A stretch of 64,000 nucleotides of DNA from Bacillota bacterium (GTDB lineage: Bacteria > Bacillota > SHA-98 > UBA4971), in assembly GCA_012516125.1 (NCBI GenBank), contig JAAYXB010000067.1, positions 1 to 64,000 of the forward strand. Reading direction: 5' to 3'. Below are positions 18,134 to 26,091 of this stretch, one piece after another (the first letter of the stretch is position 1; each line of letters opens with the position of its first letter). A program made the translations under genes and the position numbers. Below the pieces are notes generated by a model. That model ran no database searches. It saw only the letters and a list, made by a program, of their open reading frames with translations, and had not been told where the DNA came from.

Positions 18134-19090
18134 TCACGGAAACACGATAATGCCGACGGTGAAGCCCGGTTGATACGAGAACCGGTCGGGCGCGAGGGCG
18201 CTTCGCTGGAGCGACACCCCTGCTGTGAAGCCGATGGACATCGGCTTCGTCGCGGTGAGCTTCATGATGATCTCGTGCTGCTTGTTTATGATGTCCTTCA
18301 TTTCGCGGATGAGATCCTGCAGCGTCTTCGCCATCTCGAGCGCCTGTTCGGTCTGGGTTTTCCGGGTCTCGGCGATGGCCCGCTCCTCCACCCAGTCTGA
18401 ACGGTAACCGCGCGCGAGGTCGAGCGCTTCCTGAAGCGCGGCCTCGAGTTCGACGATCCGCTCCAGCGCGTTGAGGTATAGCGCCTTCAGTTCCGCGTAT
18501 GTCTCGGGAACCTGCACATCCTGGGGCGCGCTGGACCCTGAGGGCGCAGCTGCAGCGGCGTCGTTTGCCACCTGGAACGGCGGTTCCGCCTCCGTTCCAG
18601 GTCCTGCTCCTCCGCCAGCCGCGGCTACCACAATAGCATCGTCCGCAATCATTGCATCAACAATGGGTGCATCAACAATGGCCGCATCTGCAGAGGTTGC
18701 ATTTGCAGTGGCTGCACCACCACCGGTTGCGTCGGCAGTGGCTACATCGGCAGTAGTTGCGTCTACGTCTACAATGGTTGCATCTGCAATGGTTGCTTCG
18801 GCAATGGCTACGTCGACAATGCCTGCGTTGGCAACGGCGGCACTGGCAACGTCTGCACTGGCAATGGCTGCACCGGCAATGGCTGCACCGGCAATGGCTG
18901 CATCCGTAAAGCTCCTCCCCGCGAGGGTGATGCCCGATAGCGTCCTGTCCGCAACAGCTGCGCCAGCCAGGGCAGCCTCAGTGGGTGCATCCATACAGAT
19001 CATGCCCTTCGCCAGAGCGGGCACACAGCATGCTGCCAGCGCCAGCACGACGGCCGCCGTCACTATCGTCACCCGTCTAACCCCTCTCAC
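18134..19090 (-). CDS. Exported coiled-coil protein with 5-residue repeats, unknown function
   Basis: A 318-aa protein of unknown function with a signal peptide or anchor (TIVTAAVVLALAACCVPALA). Residues about 40-150 are Ala-rich with period 5 (AIAGA, AIAGA, AIASA, AIAEA, TIADA), encoded by 15-bp tandem DNA repeats; the spacing recalls pentapeptide repeats but the A(D/N)LXX consensus is not met. Residues about 200-285 form a coiled coil (ALYLNALERIVELEAALQEA), followed by a short C-terminal beta-rich tail (GFTAGVSLQRSALAP). The GTG start overlaps the stop of the upstream gene (GTGA). It is the last gene of a holin-like cassette. Confidence 0.7.
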   Translation of the reverse strand: MRGVRRVTIVTAAVVLALAACCVPALAKGMICMDAPTEAALAGAAVADRTLSGITLAGRSFTDAAIAGAAIAGAAIASADVASAAVANAGIVDVAIAEATIADATIVDVDATTADVATADATGGGAATANATSADAAIVDAPIVDAMIADDAIVVAAAGGGAGPGTEAEPPFQVANDAAAAAPSGSSAPQDVQVPETYAELKALYLNALERIVELEAALQEALDLARGYRSDWVEERAIAETRKTQTEQALEMAKTLQDLIREMKDIINKQHEIIMKLTATKPMSIGFTAGVSLQRSALAPDRFSYQPGFTVGIIVFP

Positions 19091-19380
19091 TTCTTCGTCC
19101 TCCTCTCGAGGTCCTCGAGCCTCTTGTCGCGCTCGCGGACCCGCGCGTCTATCTCGGCCTGCTTCTCGTCAAGCTTCTTCATCTCTTCCCAGATGAGCTT
19201 CACCTGCTCCTCAACGGACGCCATGCTCTCCAAGGCTTGCTCGGCCTTTTCTTTCGCCTCAAGCGCCTCACGCAAAAGGCGGTCGTGCTGGTACCACTTG
19301 ACTCCCACGAACACCACGGCAGCCGCGAGGACGACCACAAGGACCCATGGCGCCCACTTCTTGATGATCGGCAATAGCAT
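19087..19380 (-). CDS. Small membrane-anchored coiled-coil protein (spanin/Rz-like)
   Basis: 97 aa: one N-terminal membrane segment (WAPWVLVVVLAAAVVFVGV, about 9-27) followed by a long charged coiled coil (EALEAKEKAEQALESMASV, ending LEDLERRTKK). The ATG at 19380 follows AGGAGGTG. The frame is open upstream to 19791, but that extension has no better start. Topology resembles phage Rz or DUF-type lysis accessory proteins. Position downstream of a holin-like gene supports a lysis-cassette origin; I do not claim a specific family. Confidence 0.7.
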   Translation of the reverse strand: MLLPIIKKWAPWVLVVVLAAAVVFVGVKWYQHDRLLREALEAKEKAEQALESMASVEEQVKLIWEEMKKLDEKQAEIDARVRERDKRLEDLERRTKK

Positions 19381-19607
19381 GACACCACCTCCTTCGTGCC
19401 CACCACACTCCAGGCACCTACTGCGCTGCCAGCGCACGTCACGGGTTCCCTGCGAATCGTTCTGGCAGTATTGGCGCCACTCTGCCACATAGACAGCCAG
19501 CTCCCCCTTTTTGCGTGGCCTGGCGCCCGGCGCCCCATATTCGAAGAGTCCAGCGTAGCGGCTTGGGCGGCGGGACTGCCAGGAGTTACATATGTGTTGA
19601 AGTAGCA

Positions 19608-19898
19608 TTAATTCCCGAGCACCGTAGTCCAGTAGATCTTGAACAGGCCCATGGCGGCAAAGGCCACCTTTAACGTTTGCACCGTGGTCTGCGCCAGAAA
19701 CGCCGGCCACCCCGGCCATTCCCCAGCGGCGCCGATGACGGCGAGCGCCGACAGGACCGCGCTCACTGGAAAAGGCAGAAGAGGTATCCACCTCTTGTTG
19801 ACGTGCTTCTTGAGGTATTGCACGATGACGATCACAAGGGGGATCAGGCCTGCATCAAGGAGGTTGAGGTCATACCCTATCCTTACCCCGTTCTCCAT
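19608..19898 (-). CDS. Holin-like membrane protein
   Basis: 96 aa with hydrophobic segments at about 16-32 (AGLIPLVIVIVQYLKKHV), 40-58 (LLPFPVSAVLSALAVIGAAG) and 68-88. The size and hairpin topology match phage holins, which sit next to a muramidase or amidase. AGGAGGGG precedes the ATG. The genes at 19087 and 18134 follow on the same strand, and an amidase gene lies divergently at 20133. A prophage remnant or a domesticated lysis cassette is likely. Confidence 0.72.
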   Translation of the reverse strand: MENGVRIGYDLNLLDAGLIPLVIVIVQYLKKHVNKRWIPLLPFPVSAVLSALAVIGAAGEWPGWPAFLAQTTVQTLKVAFAAMGLFKIYWTTVLGN

Positions 19899-20132
19899 GG
19901 TCTCGCCCCTCCTGCGCGCTCAATAGACGGTTCCCACGTCGGCGATGCAGCTTACTGCGGAACGTGTGGCGGACGCCCGGTGCGGTTTCCCCTCATAATC
20001 TACGCAGGGCTGCCAATCAGTGTCACGACTGGGACGGGGCCTGCATACGTTAACGATGCAGGGTTGAGGACGCCCTGACAGACGGTTCAGACGATCAGCA
20101 GCCAGCCGCAGGGCCAGGGGAGGTGGTGCCAT

Positions 20133-20723
20133 ATGCTCAGGGAAAAGACAGTCGTGTGTCTTGACCCTGGCCACTAGCGCGGCGGGGACGATCCCGGCGC
20201 GGTGGGCAAGCTCGGGACGCGCGAGGCCGACATAAACCTCGCCATGGCAGCCAGGGTTGCGGCCGTGCTACGAAGCGGGGATATTGAGGTGATTCTGACC
20301 AGGACGAAAGACGCCTCGGTGTCCCTCAGGACGCGCGTAAACAGGGCGAACAACGCCGACGCGGCGTCATTCGTGTCGGTCCACTGCAACTCCGCCGACA
20401 GCGACTCATCTCACGGCACCGAAGCATACTACTACACGGCCAGCGACGCAGGAAAGAAGCTGGCGACCGCGATACTCAGGCCCCTCGTCCGCGCGACCAG
20501 CCTCGCCGACAGGGGCGTCAAGAGCGCAGGATTCTACGTGCTGCGGCACACCAGGATGCCGGCAGCGCTCATCGAGCTTGCGTTCATATCGAACGAGAAC
20601 GAAGAGAAGCTGCTGAGGGACGAGAGCTTTCAGACAAAGGCGGCGCGGGCCATCGCGGATGGAATCGTTGCGTGGTTGCGCGGGGGGCATGCTTCCCTGG
20701 GCTGGTTGCCGCATACCCGCTGA
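20133..20723 (+). pseudogene. N-acetylmuramoyl-L-alanine amidase (Amidase_3) interrupted by an in-frame TAG
   Basis: The frame beginning at ATG 20133 (GGGAGGTGG upstream) reads VVCLDPGH, then TAG at 20175-20177, then RGGDDPGAVG. After that comes a good Amidase_3 domain: READINLAMA, FVSVHCNSAD (second zinc His), LRHTRMPAALIELAFISN (catalytic Glu) and NEENEEKLL-like end. The TAG replaces the residue just after the first zinc ligand His of the DPGH motif. A restart at GTG 20202 would lack that ligand and should be inactive. Either this is a recent nonsense mutation or the codon is read through. The enzyme would cleave the muramoyl-peptide amide bond and be the endolysin of the holin cassette. 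Confidence 0.85.
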
Positions 20724-20848
20724 CGGAGTTCTCCTCAGCAACCTCAGGCGGCGGCCCCCCTTGCGTTTGTGGCGTTCATACCGCTATACCGCGCCCGAGA
20801 AGAAGGAGACTCCGAGCGGCTCGACACGAGAACCCTGGTCTCTCGTCC

Positions 20849-21142
20849 TTAAGCCTCCTTACTATTGCGCCTTTCACCCCCATGCCTGATCTCTTCGATC
20901 CACTTATGGACATCCTCAACTGTCTTGAGATCAGGATGGCCCTCGCCGGACCACGCACCGAAAGCGGCTTCGAGAGCGGCCAGTCTCTCCTCGCTCGTCA
21001 TTTCCCCGACCATTCCGGTGCCCGGGACCTCAAGCCTGCCCCTGAGAGAATTCAGAATACTCATCTGCTCCTCGACCGGAAGCCGGCACATCCTACGCAC
21101 CAGGCTGCTCATCTCGGTAGACATGGCGACCACCTCACCCAT
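20849..21142 (-). CDS. Small acidic protein, antitoxin-like, unknown function
   Basis: 97 aa, with VRRMCRLPVEEQMSILNSLR near the N-terminus and ending DLKTVEDVHKWIEEIRHGG. This pattern resembles small antitoxins of the addiction-module type (LP-xE-xQ helix followed by an acidic tail), but I cannot assign a family. The ATG at 21142 follows AAGGAGGTG at a 9-base spacing, so translation is credible. No partner toxin follows it; the 125 bases downstream hold no gene. Confidence 0.6.
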   Translation of the reverse strand: MGEVVAMSTEMSSLVRRMCRLPVEEQMSILNSLRGRLEVPGTGMVGEMTSEERLAALEAAFGAWSGEGHPDLKTVEDVHKWIEEIRHGGERRNSKEA

Positions 21143-21755
21143 ATCCTAACACACCTCCTTCTCCCACGTGTTACATCCATAGCCTACCACGTAGATCCAG
21201 CAGATGTCAGTATTCCTGGAGAGGCAGCATCCGGCGGGTCCCGTGTTGACCGACTGCAACCCCGCCGCAGGACCAGAGTTGAGGGATGATGCCGTCATGC
21301 CACCGCTTGGCGGCGGAGCGCACCGCGTACGGCCCGCACATGGTTCAAATCCGAGCTTAGCCACCCACGGCAGCCGCGATGTACCAGCGCTTCATTCGCG
21401 TTAGAGACGTCATCAGTAAAGAGGTGAAAGCGGCGAAAGCACCCGTAGCGATCCCTGAAGGAATGATCCAACACCTCGCGAATTCGTCGTGATGGAGACT
21501 GTTGGACTTCCCCAATATGTGCCAGCTTGGCCGGGCACGGCGACGGTTTTGCGCGATCCAACCGGGCTGCGTTGACATGACGCGGGAAACATCAACAGTC
21601 TCGTCATGAGCGACTATGCAGGACAGACCAGGATGGGCGCCAGCGCCGCTGGCTGGATCTTGCGAGATACGGGCCACCCAGTCGGGTCAGATGATTCACT
21701 TGAGGGTACTATATGTGAGTGCCGCAGACCTGCGTTATAATCGAGGTGGAAACCA
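21143..21755. other. Intergenic stretch of 0.6 kb
   Basis: No gene with a credible start or domain. GGTTCAAATCC at 21342-21352 resembles a tRNA T-loop but no tRNA can be folded around it. TATAAT (21736-21741) lies 14 bases before the next start codon, too close to serve a transcript carrying the visible ribosome binding site. Confidence 0.45.
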
Positions 21756-22229
21756 ATGGATCGTAAAGACTCCTCCGGTGAAGGGATGTGGCCAATGGTG
21801 CCAGTGACGAGCATCAGCGAGGTCCCCGTGCAGCTTGCATCGTTGTTCGATCAAGCCGCGCTGAAGGGGCGCGAGGTAATCTGTGAGATCTCGCAAGCGT
21901 CTGGCCGCCGCCGGGCTTCCATCATCAGCACCCAGTTGCTGGAGGAATGGCTGGCCGAGGGGTACAGGTTCTCACCCAAGATGGAATACGATGAACCCAC
22001 AGAATCATGGCAGGTCTTTCTCGACGAGATCTCGATTTACACGTGGGCCGACGACAAAGCCACCGCCGCGGAACAGGCGCTGGACCTGGCCCTGGACTAC
22101 GCGCGAGACTACCTCGACCGACTCGACTTGTTCCTTAAGATACCTGACCGACGCCGCCACTATCCGTACCTTCTCCGGCTGGCCCATGCCACAACCCGGG
22201 AGGAAGCCCGGAAGGTTCTCGGCCTATAA
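21756..22229 (+). CDS. Antitoxin-like protein combining Phd-like and HicB-like regions
   Basis: 157 aa. The N-terminal part (TSISEVPVQLASLFDQA, then ICEISQASGRRRASIISTQLL) resembles the Phd/YefM antitoxin fold. The C-terminal part (SWQVFLDEISIYTWADDKAT, then AAEQALDLALDYARDYL) resembles the HicB partial RNase H-like domain followed by its helix. The ATG at 21756 follows GAGGTGG. The stop TAA overlaps the ATG of the next gene by one base (TAATG), indicating coupling. I infer an antitoxin from this arrangement; the fusion is an interpretation of weak similarity. Confidence 0.65.
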   Translation: MDRKDSSGEGMWPMVPVTSISEVPVQLASLFDQAALKGREVICEISQASGRRRASIISTQLLEEWLAEGYRFSPKMEYDEPTESWQVFLDEISIYTWADDKATAAEQALDLALDYARDYLDRLDLFLKIPDRRRHYPYLLRLAHATTREEARKVLGL

Positions 22230-22546
22230 TGGGGACATGCTCTTTTCGCGACTTCGAGCGAGTGTGCCGCATCCTCGGCCTCAAGCCTACCAGGGGTGGC
22301 ACCGTCTGGGAAGGAACAGACCCGGGCGGAGCGTACCGCCGCGTGGCGATTCATGCGCATTCGAAGGGCAAAGACATACCCACGGGAACGTTTCACAGGA
22401 TGCTACGGGACATCGGTCTCCGGGATGAGGCTGAGTTCCGCCAGGTGCTCAGGCATGGCCTGGTGGACCCCCCGGAGAAACGCCAGGAACCCAGGTCTCG
22501 CCGGCCCCCGCGAAAAGCAGACAGGGGCCCGTCGTCAAAATCGTAG
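22229..22546 (+). CDS. HicA-like mRNA interferase toxin
   Basis: 105 aa. The core FERVCRILGLKPTRGGTVWEG, then VAIHAHSKGKDIPTGTFHRM, matches the HicA/YcfA pattern: a double-stranded-RNA-binding-like fold with the catalytic His in VxIHxHxxGKxIPxGT. A basic unordered tail (SRRPPRKADRGPSSKS) is added. HicA toxins cut mRNA or tmRNA. The start codon overlaps the stop of the antitoxin-like gene, and no other partner is near. Confidence 0.75.
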   Translation: MGTCSFRDFERVCRILGLKPTRGGTVWEGTDPGGAYRRVAIHAHSKGKDIPTGTFHRMLRDIGLRDEAEFRQVLRHGLVDPPEKRQEPRSRRPPRKADRGPSSKS

Positions 22547-22585
22547 CTGGGATCGTAGTCAAGGCGAAAGACGCAAAGGAACCTT

Positions 22586-24529
22586 TCAAAACGCCAGCAC
22601 CCACTCGAGGTTGAGCGTGCGGTTCTGGCCCTCCTTGAACGATGCGTCCTCCTGTGTCCACCACGAATTCTTGAAGACTACGGCGACGGTAGACGACTTC
22701 CCAACCGCCAGGCGGAGCGTCGTCTCGAGGCCAGCCTCAGTCTTGCGCTGGATGGGCGCAGCCGACGGCTGCTCCTTGAAGCTGTCGCTCGCCGTCCGGA
22801 AGAGCGTGAGCGTGCCCTGGAGCACCTTCGGGACGATCTGCCCGCTCGCCGTCACTTTCGTTGCCGCCGAGTCCGTGCGCGTCCCGTCATCAACCGCCTC
22901 CTTCCGGGACATGTCGAGCCCGCCGCTCAGGCTCCAAGACCCGACCGGGGCTGAGCACGACGCCGAGATCCCCCTGACGCGTGACGCCTTGCCCGAGACC
23001 CGGTCCTCAGACGACCCGGCCGAGTAGGTCCCCTGTATCGATAGCCTGCCCGCCGTCCCCAGGCTTATCTGGCCGGACGCGCCCACCGACGCGGTGCCGG
23101 AGACCGAGTCCACGGTGCGCCGCGGCTGGTCGTCGCTTTGCTTGAGCTCGCCCTGGTAGGACGCGCGCACGTTCCACCCCGCCGCGAGCGGATAGTGATA
23201 GGCCACCGCGAGGTTAGCGCGGTTCAGCGTGTAAGGCGCGGTGCCGTCGAGGTTGTCGCGGGTGAGAGCCGCGTTCACGTTGAGGACGCCCTTTGCCGGG
23301 ACCTTCGCCATGGCCCGCAGCCCATAGCGCAACACCCCGCCCCTCTGCGGCGAAAGCGACGCTGGCGTGCCGGGGAGTGGGTAGCCTGCCTGGATCATCG
23401 CAAGGTCGAGGCCCAGGGACGACGACGCGAACGGCACGTCGAAATGGGCCGCAACGCCGCTGCCCGCCTCATCCCCGTCCTTTGACGCCCCGTAGACCGC
23501 CTCGAAACCGAGGCTGGCCCTCCCGCCCACGCGCGCCTGGCCGCTCGCCCCGAGCATATAGTAGCCGTTAGCGCCCCCGATGGAGAGGTAAGTCCCGCCC
23601 AGCACGAGGCCGCTCTTCGCCTTCCACCGCTCGGTGACGCCCGCCACGTCGTACACCGAAAGGCCTAACCCGCTCGAGCTAGCGATCTTGCCGTAGAACG
23701 CCGAGATATCGTGCTGTCCCGCAGGGACGCGGACCGCAGTGCTCGCCACGACACCCCGCACCTCGCGGCTTACCTGGAATATCTCCGATGTCATGGGGAT
23801 CGAACCGTAACCCGCGACGACGGACGACGCGCCGTGGCGCACTTCGAGGGAGTACTTGTCCAGGTAGGCGTTATAGTCACCGTAGCTGAAGAGCGGAGTC
23901 CCGCCAGGGTAGTTGGTTCCACGGCCCTGGAGCCGCAGGCGCACGTCGGAAGCTGCGACTTTCGCCTGCACCGTGAGGTCCAGCGTGTCCGTGGATTTGG
24001 AAATCGGGTACCACTCCGCCTTGAGAGTGTTCCTGCCTGCTACCTTGAGGCCTTCAAAGAACGGCTCGACCTCGAAGGTCCAGCGCACCTCGGCAAGGTT
24101 CCCGGCGCGGTCGCGGACGCCGAAGTAAACCTCATGCCTTCCCCGCGCGAGCGGCACGGCGGGCCTGTAGGTGATCCTGCCCGACGTCCTGGGCAGCCCG
24201 GCGAGCCAGGGCGACACGATGGCCTGGGAGGTGACGTCTGCTTTGTCCACGGCAAGGTGAAAGGTGGCCTCGTCTATGCCGGAGCTTGTGTCCTCAAAGG
24301 CCGCCTCAATGAGAGGCCTGCCCGTGGTTACAGTCGCACCCTGCATCGGCGAGACGACCGTCACGACCGGCGGGAATACGTCGGAGGCCATGTCGACCGG
24401 CAGGGGCTGCGATAGCTCCTCGGCCTGTCGCGCCTCCTGGGCGTGGCCAAGGGGCGCCAGGAACGTAATGTAGGCAAGAAGAAGGGCCGCGATCATCGCT
24501 ATATGGATGTTGAGCCGCACGGCCTTCAT
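22586..24529 (-). CDS. Outer-membrane beta-barrel-like protein with N-terminal Ig-like domain
   Basis: 647 aa. Signal peptide at the N-terminus (NIHIAMIAALLLAYITFLAP, then AQEARQ). Residues about 40-170 are a bacterial Ig-like domain (PPVVTVVSPMQGATV, and GRHEVYFGVRDRAGNLAEVR). The rest is a long series of alternating strands (LNVNAALTRDNLDGTAPY, GWNVRASYQGELKQSD, GRLSIQGTYSAGSSED), and the last strand LNLEWVLAF ends in Phe, the outer-membrane beta-barrel assembly signature. The ATG at 24529 has CGGAGGCG upstream. The frame is open to 24751 but there runs through dispersed repeat copy 3, so the longer version is rejected. Such a protein implies an outer membrane. Confidence 0.75.
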   Translation of the reverse strand: MKAVRLNIHIAMIAALLLAYITFLAPLGHAQEARQAEELSQPLPVDMASDVFPPVVTVVSPMQGATVTTGRPLIEAAFEDTSSGIDEATFHLAVDKADVTSQAIVSPWLAGLPRTSGRITYRPAVPLARGRHEVYFGVRDRAGNLAEVRWTFEVEPFFEGLKVAGRNTLKAEWYPISKSTDTLDLTVQAKVAASDVRLRLQGRGTNYPGGTPLFSYGDYNAYLDKYSLEVRHGASSVVAGYGSIPMTSEIFQVSREVRGVVASTAVRVPAGQHDISAFYGKIASSSGLGLSVYDVAGVTERWKAKSGLVLGGTYLSIGGANGYYMLGASGQARVGGRASLGFEAVYGASKDGDEAGSGVAAHFDVPFASSSLGLDLAMIQAGYPLPGTPASLSPQRGGVLRYGLRAMAKVPAKGVLNVNAALTRDNLDGTAPYTLNRANLAVAYHYPLAAGWNVRASYQGELKQSDDQPRRTVDSVSGTASVGASGQISLGTAGRLSIQGTYSAGSSEDRVSGKASRVRGISASCSAPVGSWSLSGGLDMSRKEAVDDGTRTDSAATKVTASGQIVPKVLQGTLTLFRTASDSFKEQPSAAPIQRKTEAGLETTLRLAVGKSSTVAVVFKNSWWTQEDASFKEGQNRTLNLEWVLAF

Positions 24530-24629
24530 TGAGAACGCCTCCGATCCAGTTTCATTGCGGTCGTAGCTGACGTCACCGGCAGGCTGCCGATCGTCGTCTG
24601 GAGATCCCCCTCCGCAGACTGTTGCCCGA

Positions 24630-24755
24630 CTAAGTGAGGGTGCATTAGTCCTCGCCCCTCTTCCAGTAGTTGCCGGGTTGCCGGTGTTGCACTCTGTCTT
24701 TGAGTCACCGGCAACCCCTCCCAAAAGTCGGGAGCATTTTTGCACCCCCACTTAG
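24630..24755 (+). repeat. Dispersed inverted-repeat element, copy 3 (complete short form)
   Basis: 126 bp bounded by CTAAGTGAGGGTGCA and TGCACCCCCACTTAG, which are inverted repeats with one mismatch in 15. Internal hairpins include CTCCC-AAAAGTC-GGGAG and GTTGCCGG...CCGGCAAC. It lies 100 bp upstream of the beta-barrel gene, in its promoter region. No target-site duplication is evident. Confidence 0.85.
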
Positions 24756-24897
24756 CACGCTGACAACACACTGGAGTGCCGCCAGAACGACCGACCTATC
24801 GACGCAGGATCTCTCTACACCCCGCCCTGAAGTCGGCGGTGTTCTCCCGCTCTTCGCGTGCCGAAACCCCCCTACTTGGGCAAGCCAATAAACCCCG

Positions 24898-25050
24898 TCA
24901 TCCCAGGTAGTCGGTGAGCCGAACAAGAATTGCGGTCAAGACTATTGCTATAATGATGCCTGCGAAACTCCACGTCCATGTTAAGATGCGACTCCGATTC
25001 GTGAGTAACTGCCTGTACCACCAGCGTCGCAGCATTAACCAGGGTCTCAT
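24898..25050 (-). CDS. Single-pass membrane microprotein (50 aa), unknown function
   Basis: A 50-aa frame starting at ATG 25050: basic, Trp/Arg-rich N-terminus (MRPWLMLRRWWYRQLL), then a membrane segment (SFAGIIIAIVLTAILVRL), ending TDYLG. Its start overlaps the stop of an upstream open frame (ATGA), the typical geometry of translationally coupled genes. The composition, with positive residues before the hydrophobic stretch, is that of a real membrane protein rather than random sequence. No family recognised. The ribosome binding site is weak (GGGGTGA). Confidence 0.55.
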   Translation of the reverse strand: MRPWLMLRRWWYRQLLTNRSRILTWTWSFAGIIIAIVLTAILVRLTDYLG

Positions 25051-25160
25051 CTTTCAGTCACCCCGGCTTGTTTGAGTTCCTCCAGCAGGGCCTGCACTAC
25101 GCCGCCATCAAACAGGATGAGGTAAGAGGCCGGCTCTTCACCTGCTGGGCGAGATCGGTT
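25047..25160 (-). pseudogene. 3' remnant of a gene coupled to the membrane microprotein
   Basis: Open frame of 37 codons that follows an in-frame stop at 25161 and has no good start. It encodes EEPASYLILFDGGVVQALL then EELKQAGVTER and ends TGA overlapping the next ATG. It looks like the C-terminus of a truncated soluble protein. The evidence is the coupling geometry only; function unknown. Confidence 0.35.
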
Positions 25161-25207
25161 CTAGATTCTTAGAGACCACCAGGAGTGCGTTGCCTTCCGA
25201 CCTAGTT

Positions 25208-25235
25208 AGAGGGCAGGCCTGAAGGCCTGCCCTCT
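25208..25235 (-). terminator. Perfect hairpin downstream of the lipoprotein gene
   Basis: AGAGGGCAGGCC-TGAA-GGCCTGCCCTCT, a 12-bp perfect stem with a four-base loop, 50 bp after the lipoprotein stop. It lacks a T tract on either strand, so it may be a transcript-end stabiliser or a terminator of the non-canonical kind. Confidence 0.6.
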
Positions 25236-25285
25236 TCGGCCCGGGCCGTTTCGCCACCCTACGGCCCAATCAGTGCGTATCGATC

Positions 25286-25915
25286 TTAGCGTCCCAGCTT
25301 CGGAGCGCCAACCCCAAAACCGAAGCCTCTGGTCTCGGCGGCCTGCACCCGTGCGATCGCACCTTCCATCTGAACCGACTCAAACGTGATGGTCATGGCT
25401 GTGGCTTTCCACTCTCCGCTGATCTTCGCGAAGTGCCACGTGATGGTGCCGTTGTCCGTCTTCAGCCGGTCGATGCCGAGTTTACTCGAGCTCTCGTAGA
25501 CCTCGTGCGTCTGGGTTACGATGGCCCCCGTCGCCGTGATGTTCGAGAACGTCTGCGTGCCGAGCACGAGATCTAGTGCGTAGCCCCAGCCCCCCTGGTC
25601 GGCAGGCTTCCGCCAGTTGAGCTGGTTCTCCTCATCCGCCCGCAGCTCACCCTCAAGCTTGGCGAAGTCCTTCGTGTAAGACTGTCCGCCCTCTTGAAGC
25701 GTCAGTTTGAAGCCCGCGCCCGACAGGCACGCCAGCATCCCGTCGACGTCATAGGCCTCCACCGCGTCCTCGAAACCATCGATGACCTCGCCGATGGCCG
25801 CCTTGATGGCCCCCTCATCGATGGGCGGGGGCGCCTGCCCGCCGCCGCCGATGCAGCCGGAGACCGTGACGAGGGCTAATGCTGTGATTGCCAACAGCAA
25901 GACTCGTCTTGTCAT
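25286..25915 (-). CDS. Lipoprotein of unknown function (NTF2/SnoaL-like size and pattern)
   Basis: 209 aa with a type II signal peptide (LLLAITALALVTVSGC, lipobox VSGC, Cys at about 21) followed by a Gly/Pro linker. The body (AAIGEVIDGFEDAVEAYDVD, GMLACLSGAG, WHFAKISGEWKATAM) resembles NTF2/SnoaL-like domains, in which a helix pair packs on a curved sheet. The C-terminus ends ETRGFGFGVGAPKLGR; GFGFG also ends the adjacent giant surface protein. AAGGAGGG precedes the ATG. It is transcribed in the same direction as the giant gene and 180 bp downstream of it, so the two may work together at the cell surface. Confidence 0.8.
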   Translation of the reverse strand: MTRRVLLLAITALALVTVSGCIGGGGQAPPPIDEGAIKAAIGEVIDGFEDAVEAYDVDGMLACLSGAGFKLTLQEGGQSYTKDFAKLEGELRADEENQLNWRKPADQGGWGYALDLVLGTQTFSNITATGAIVTQTHEVYESSSKLGIDRLKTDNGTITWHFAKISGEWKATAMTITFESVQMEGAIARVQAAETRGFGFGVGAPKLGR

Positions 25916-26091
25916 GTATCCATACCCTCCTTGACTCAGGGTCGCTCATCTTCCACCCTACCATGCCCGGGAGCGGGGCGGGCGGCGGGGCCAGGCCGGA
26001 CGCCCGACCCCGCCGTTTACTTCCCCGTCCCCTCCCGCAGCAGGCTCATCCTGGGCTGCGAGAGGTTCAAGCTACCGGACTTTGGAGGCCT

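Noticed and set aside
18655-18910. Canonical pentapeptide-repeat (A(D/N)LXX) domain
   Set aside because: The period is five residues but the central Leu/Phe and the preceding Asn/Asp do not fit. It is better explained as 15-bp repeat expansion.
19669-19681. Another CTTTAACGTTT operator
   Set aside because: It matches only the first 11 bases and lies inside the holin-like coding sequence, where it encodes a hydrophobic segment.
19381-19791. Extended version of the 97-aa membrane protein (234 codons)
   Set aside because: AGGAGGTG directly precedes the internal ATG at 19380 and the membrane segment follows at once. The extension has no domain and overlaps the holin-like gene.
21330-21370. tRNA 3' half (GGTTCAAATCC resembling a T-loop)
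   Set aside because: The T-stem does not pair beyond two bases and no acceptor or anticodon arm can be drawn upstream.
21736-21741. Perfect TATAAT as promoter of the antitoxin/HicA pair
   Set aside because: Start of transcription would fall in or after the ribosome binding site, and no -35 at 17 bp is visible.
24530-24751. N-terminal extension of the 647-aa barrel protein to 24751
   Set aside because: The extension is translated repeat element sequence. A good start with signal peptide lies at 24529.
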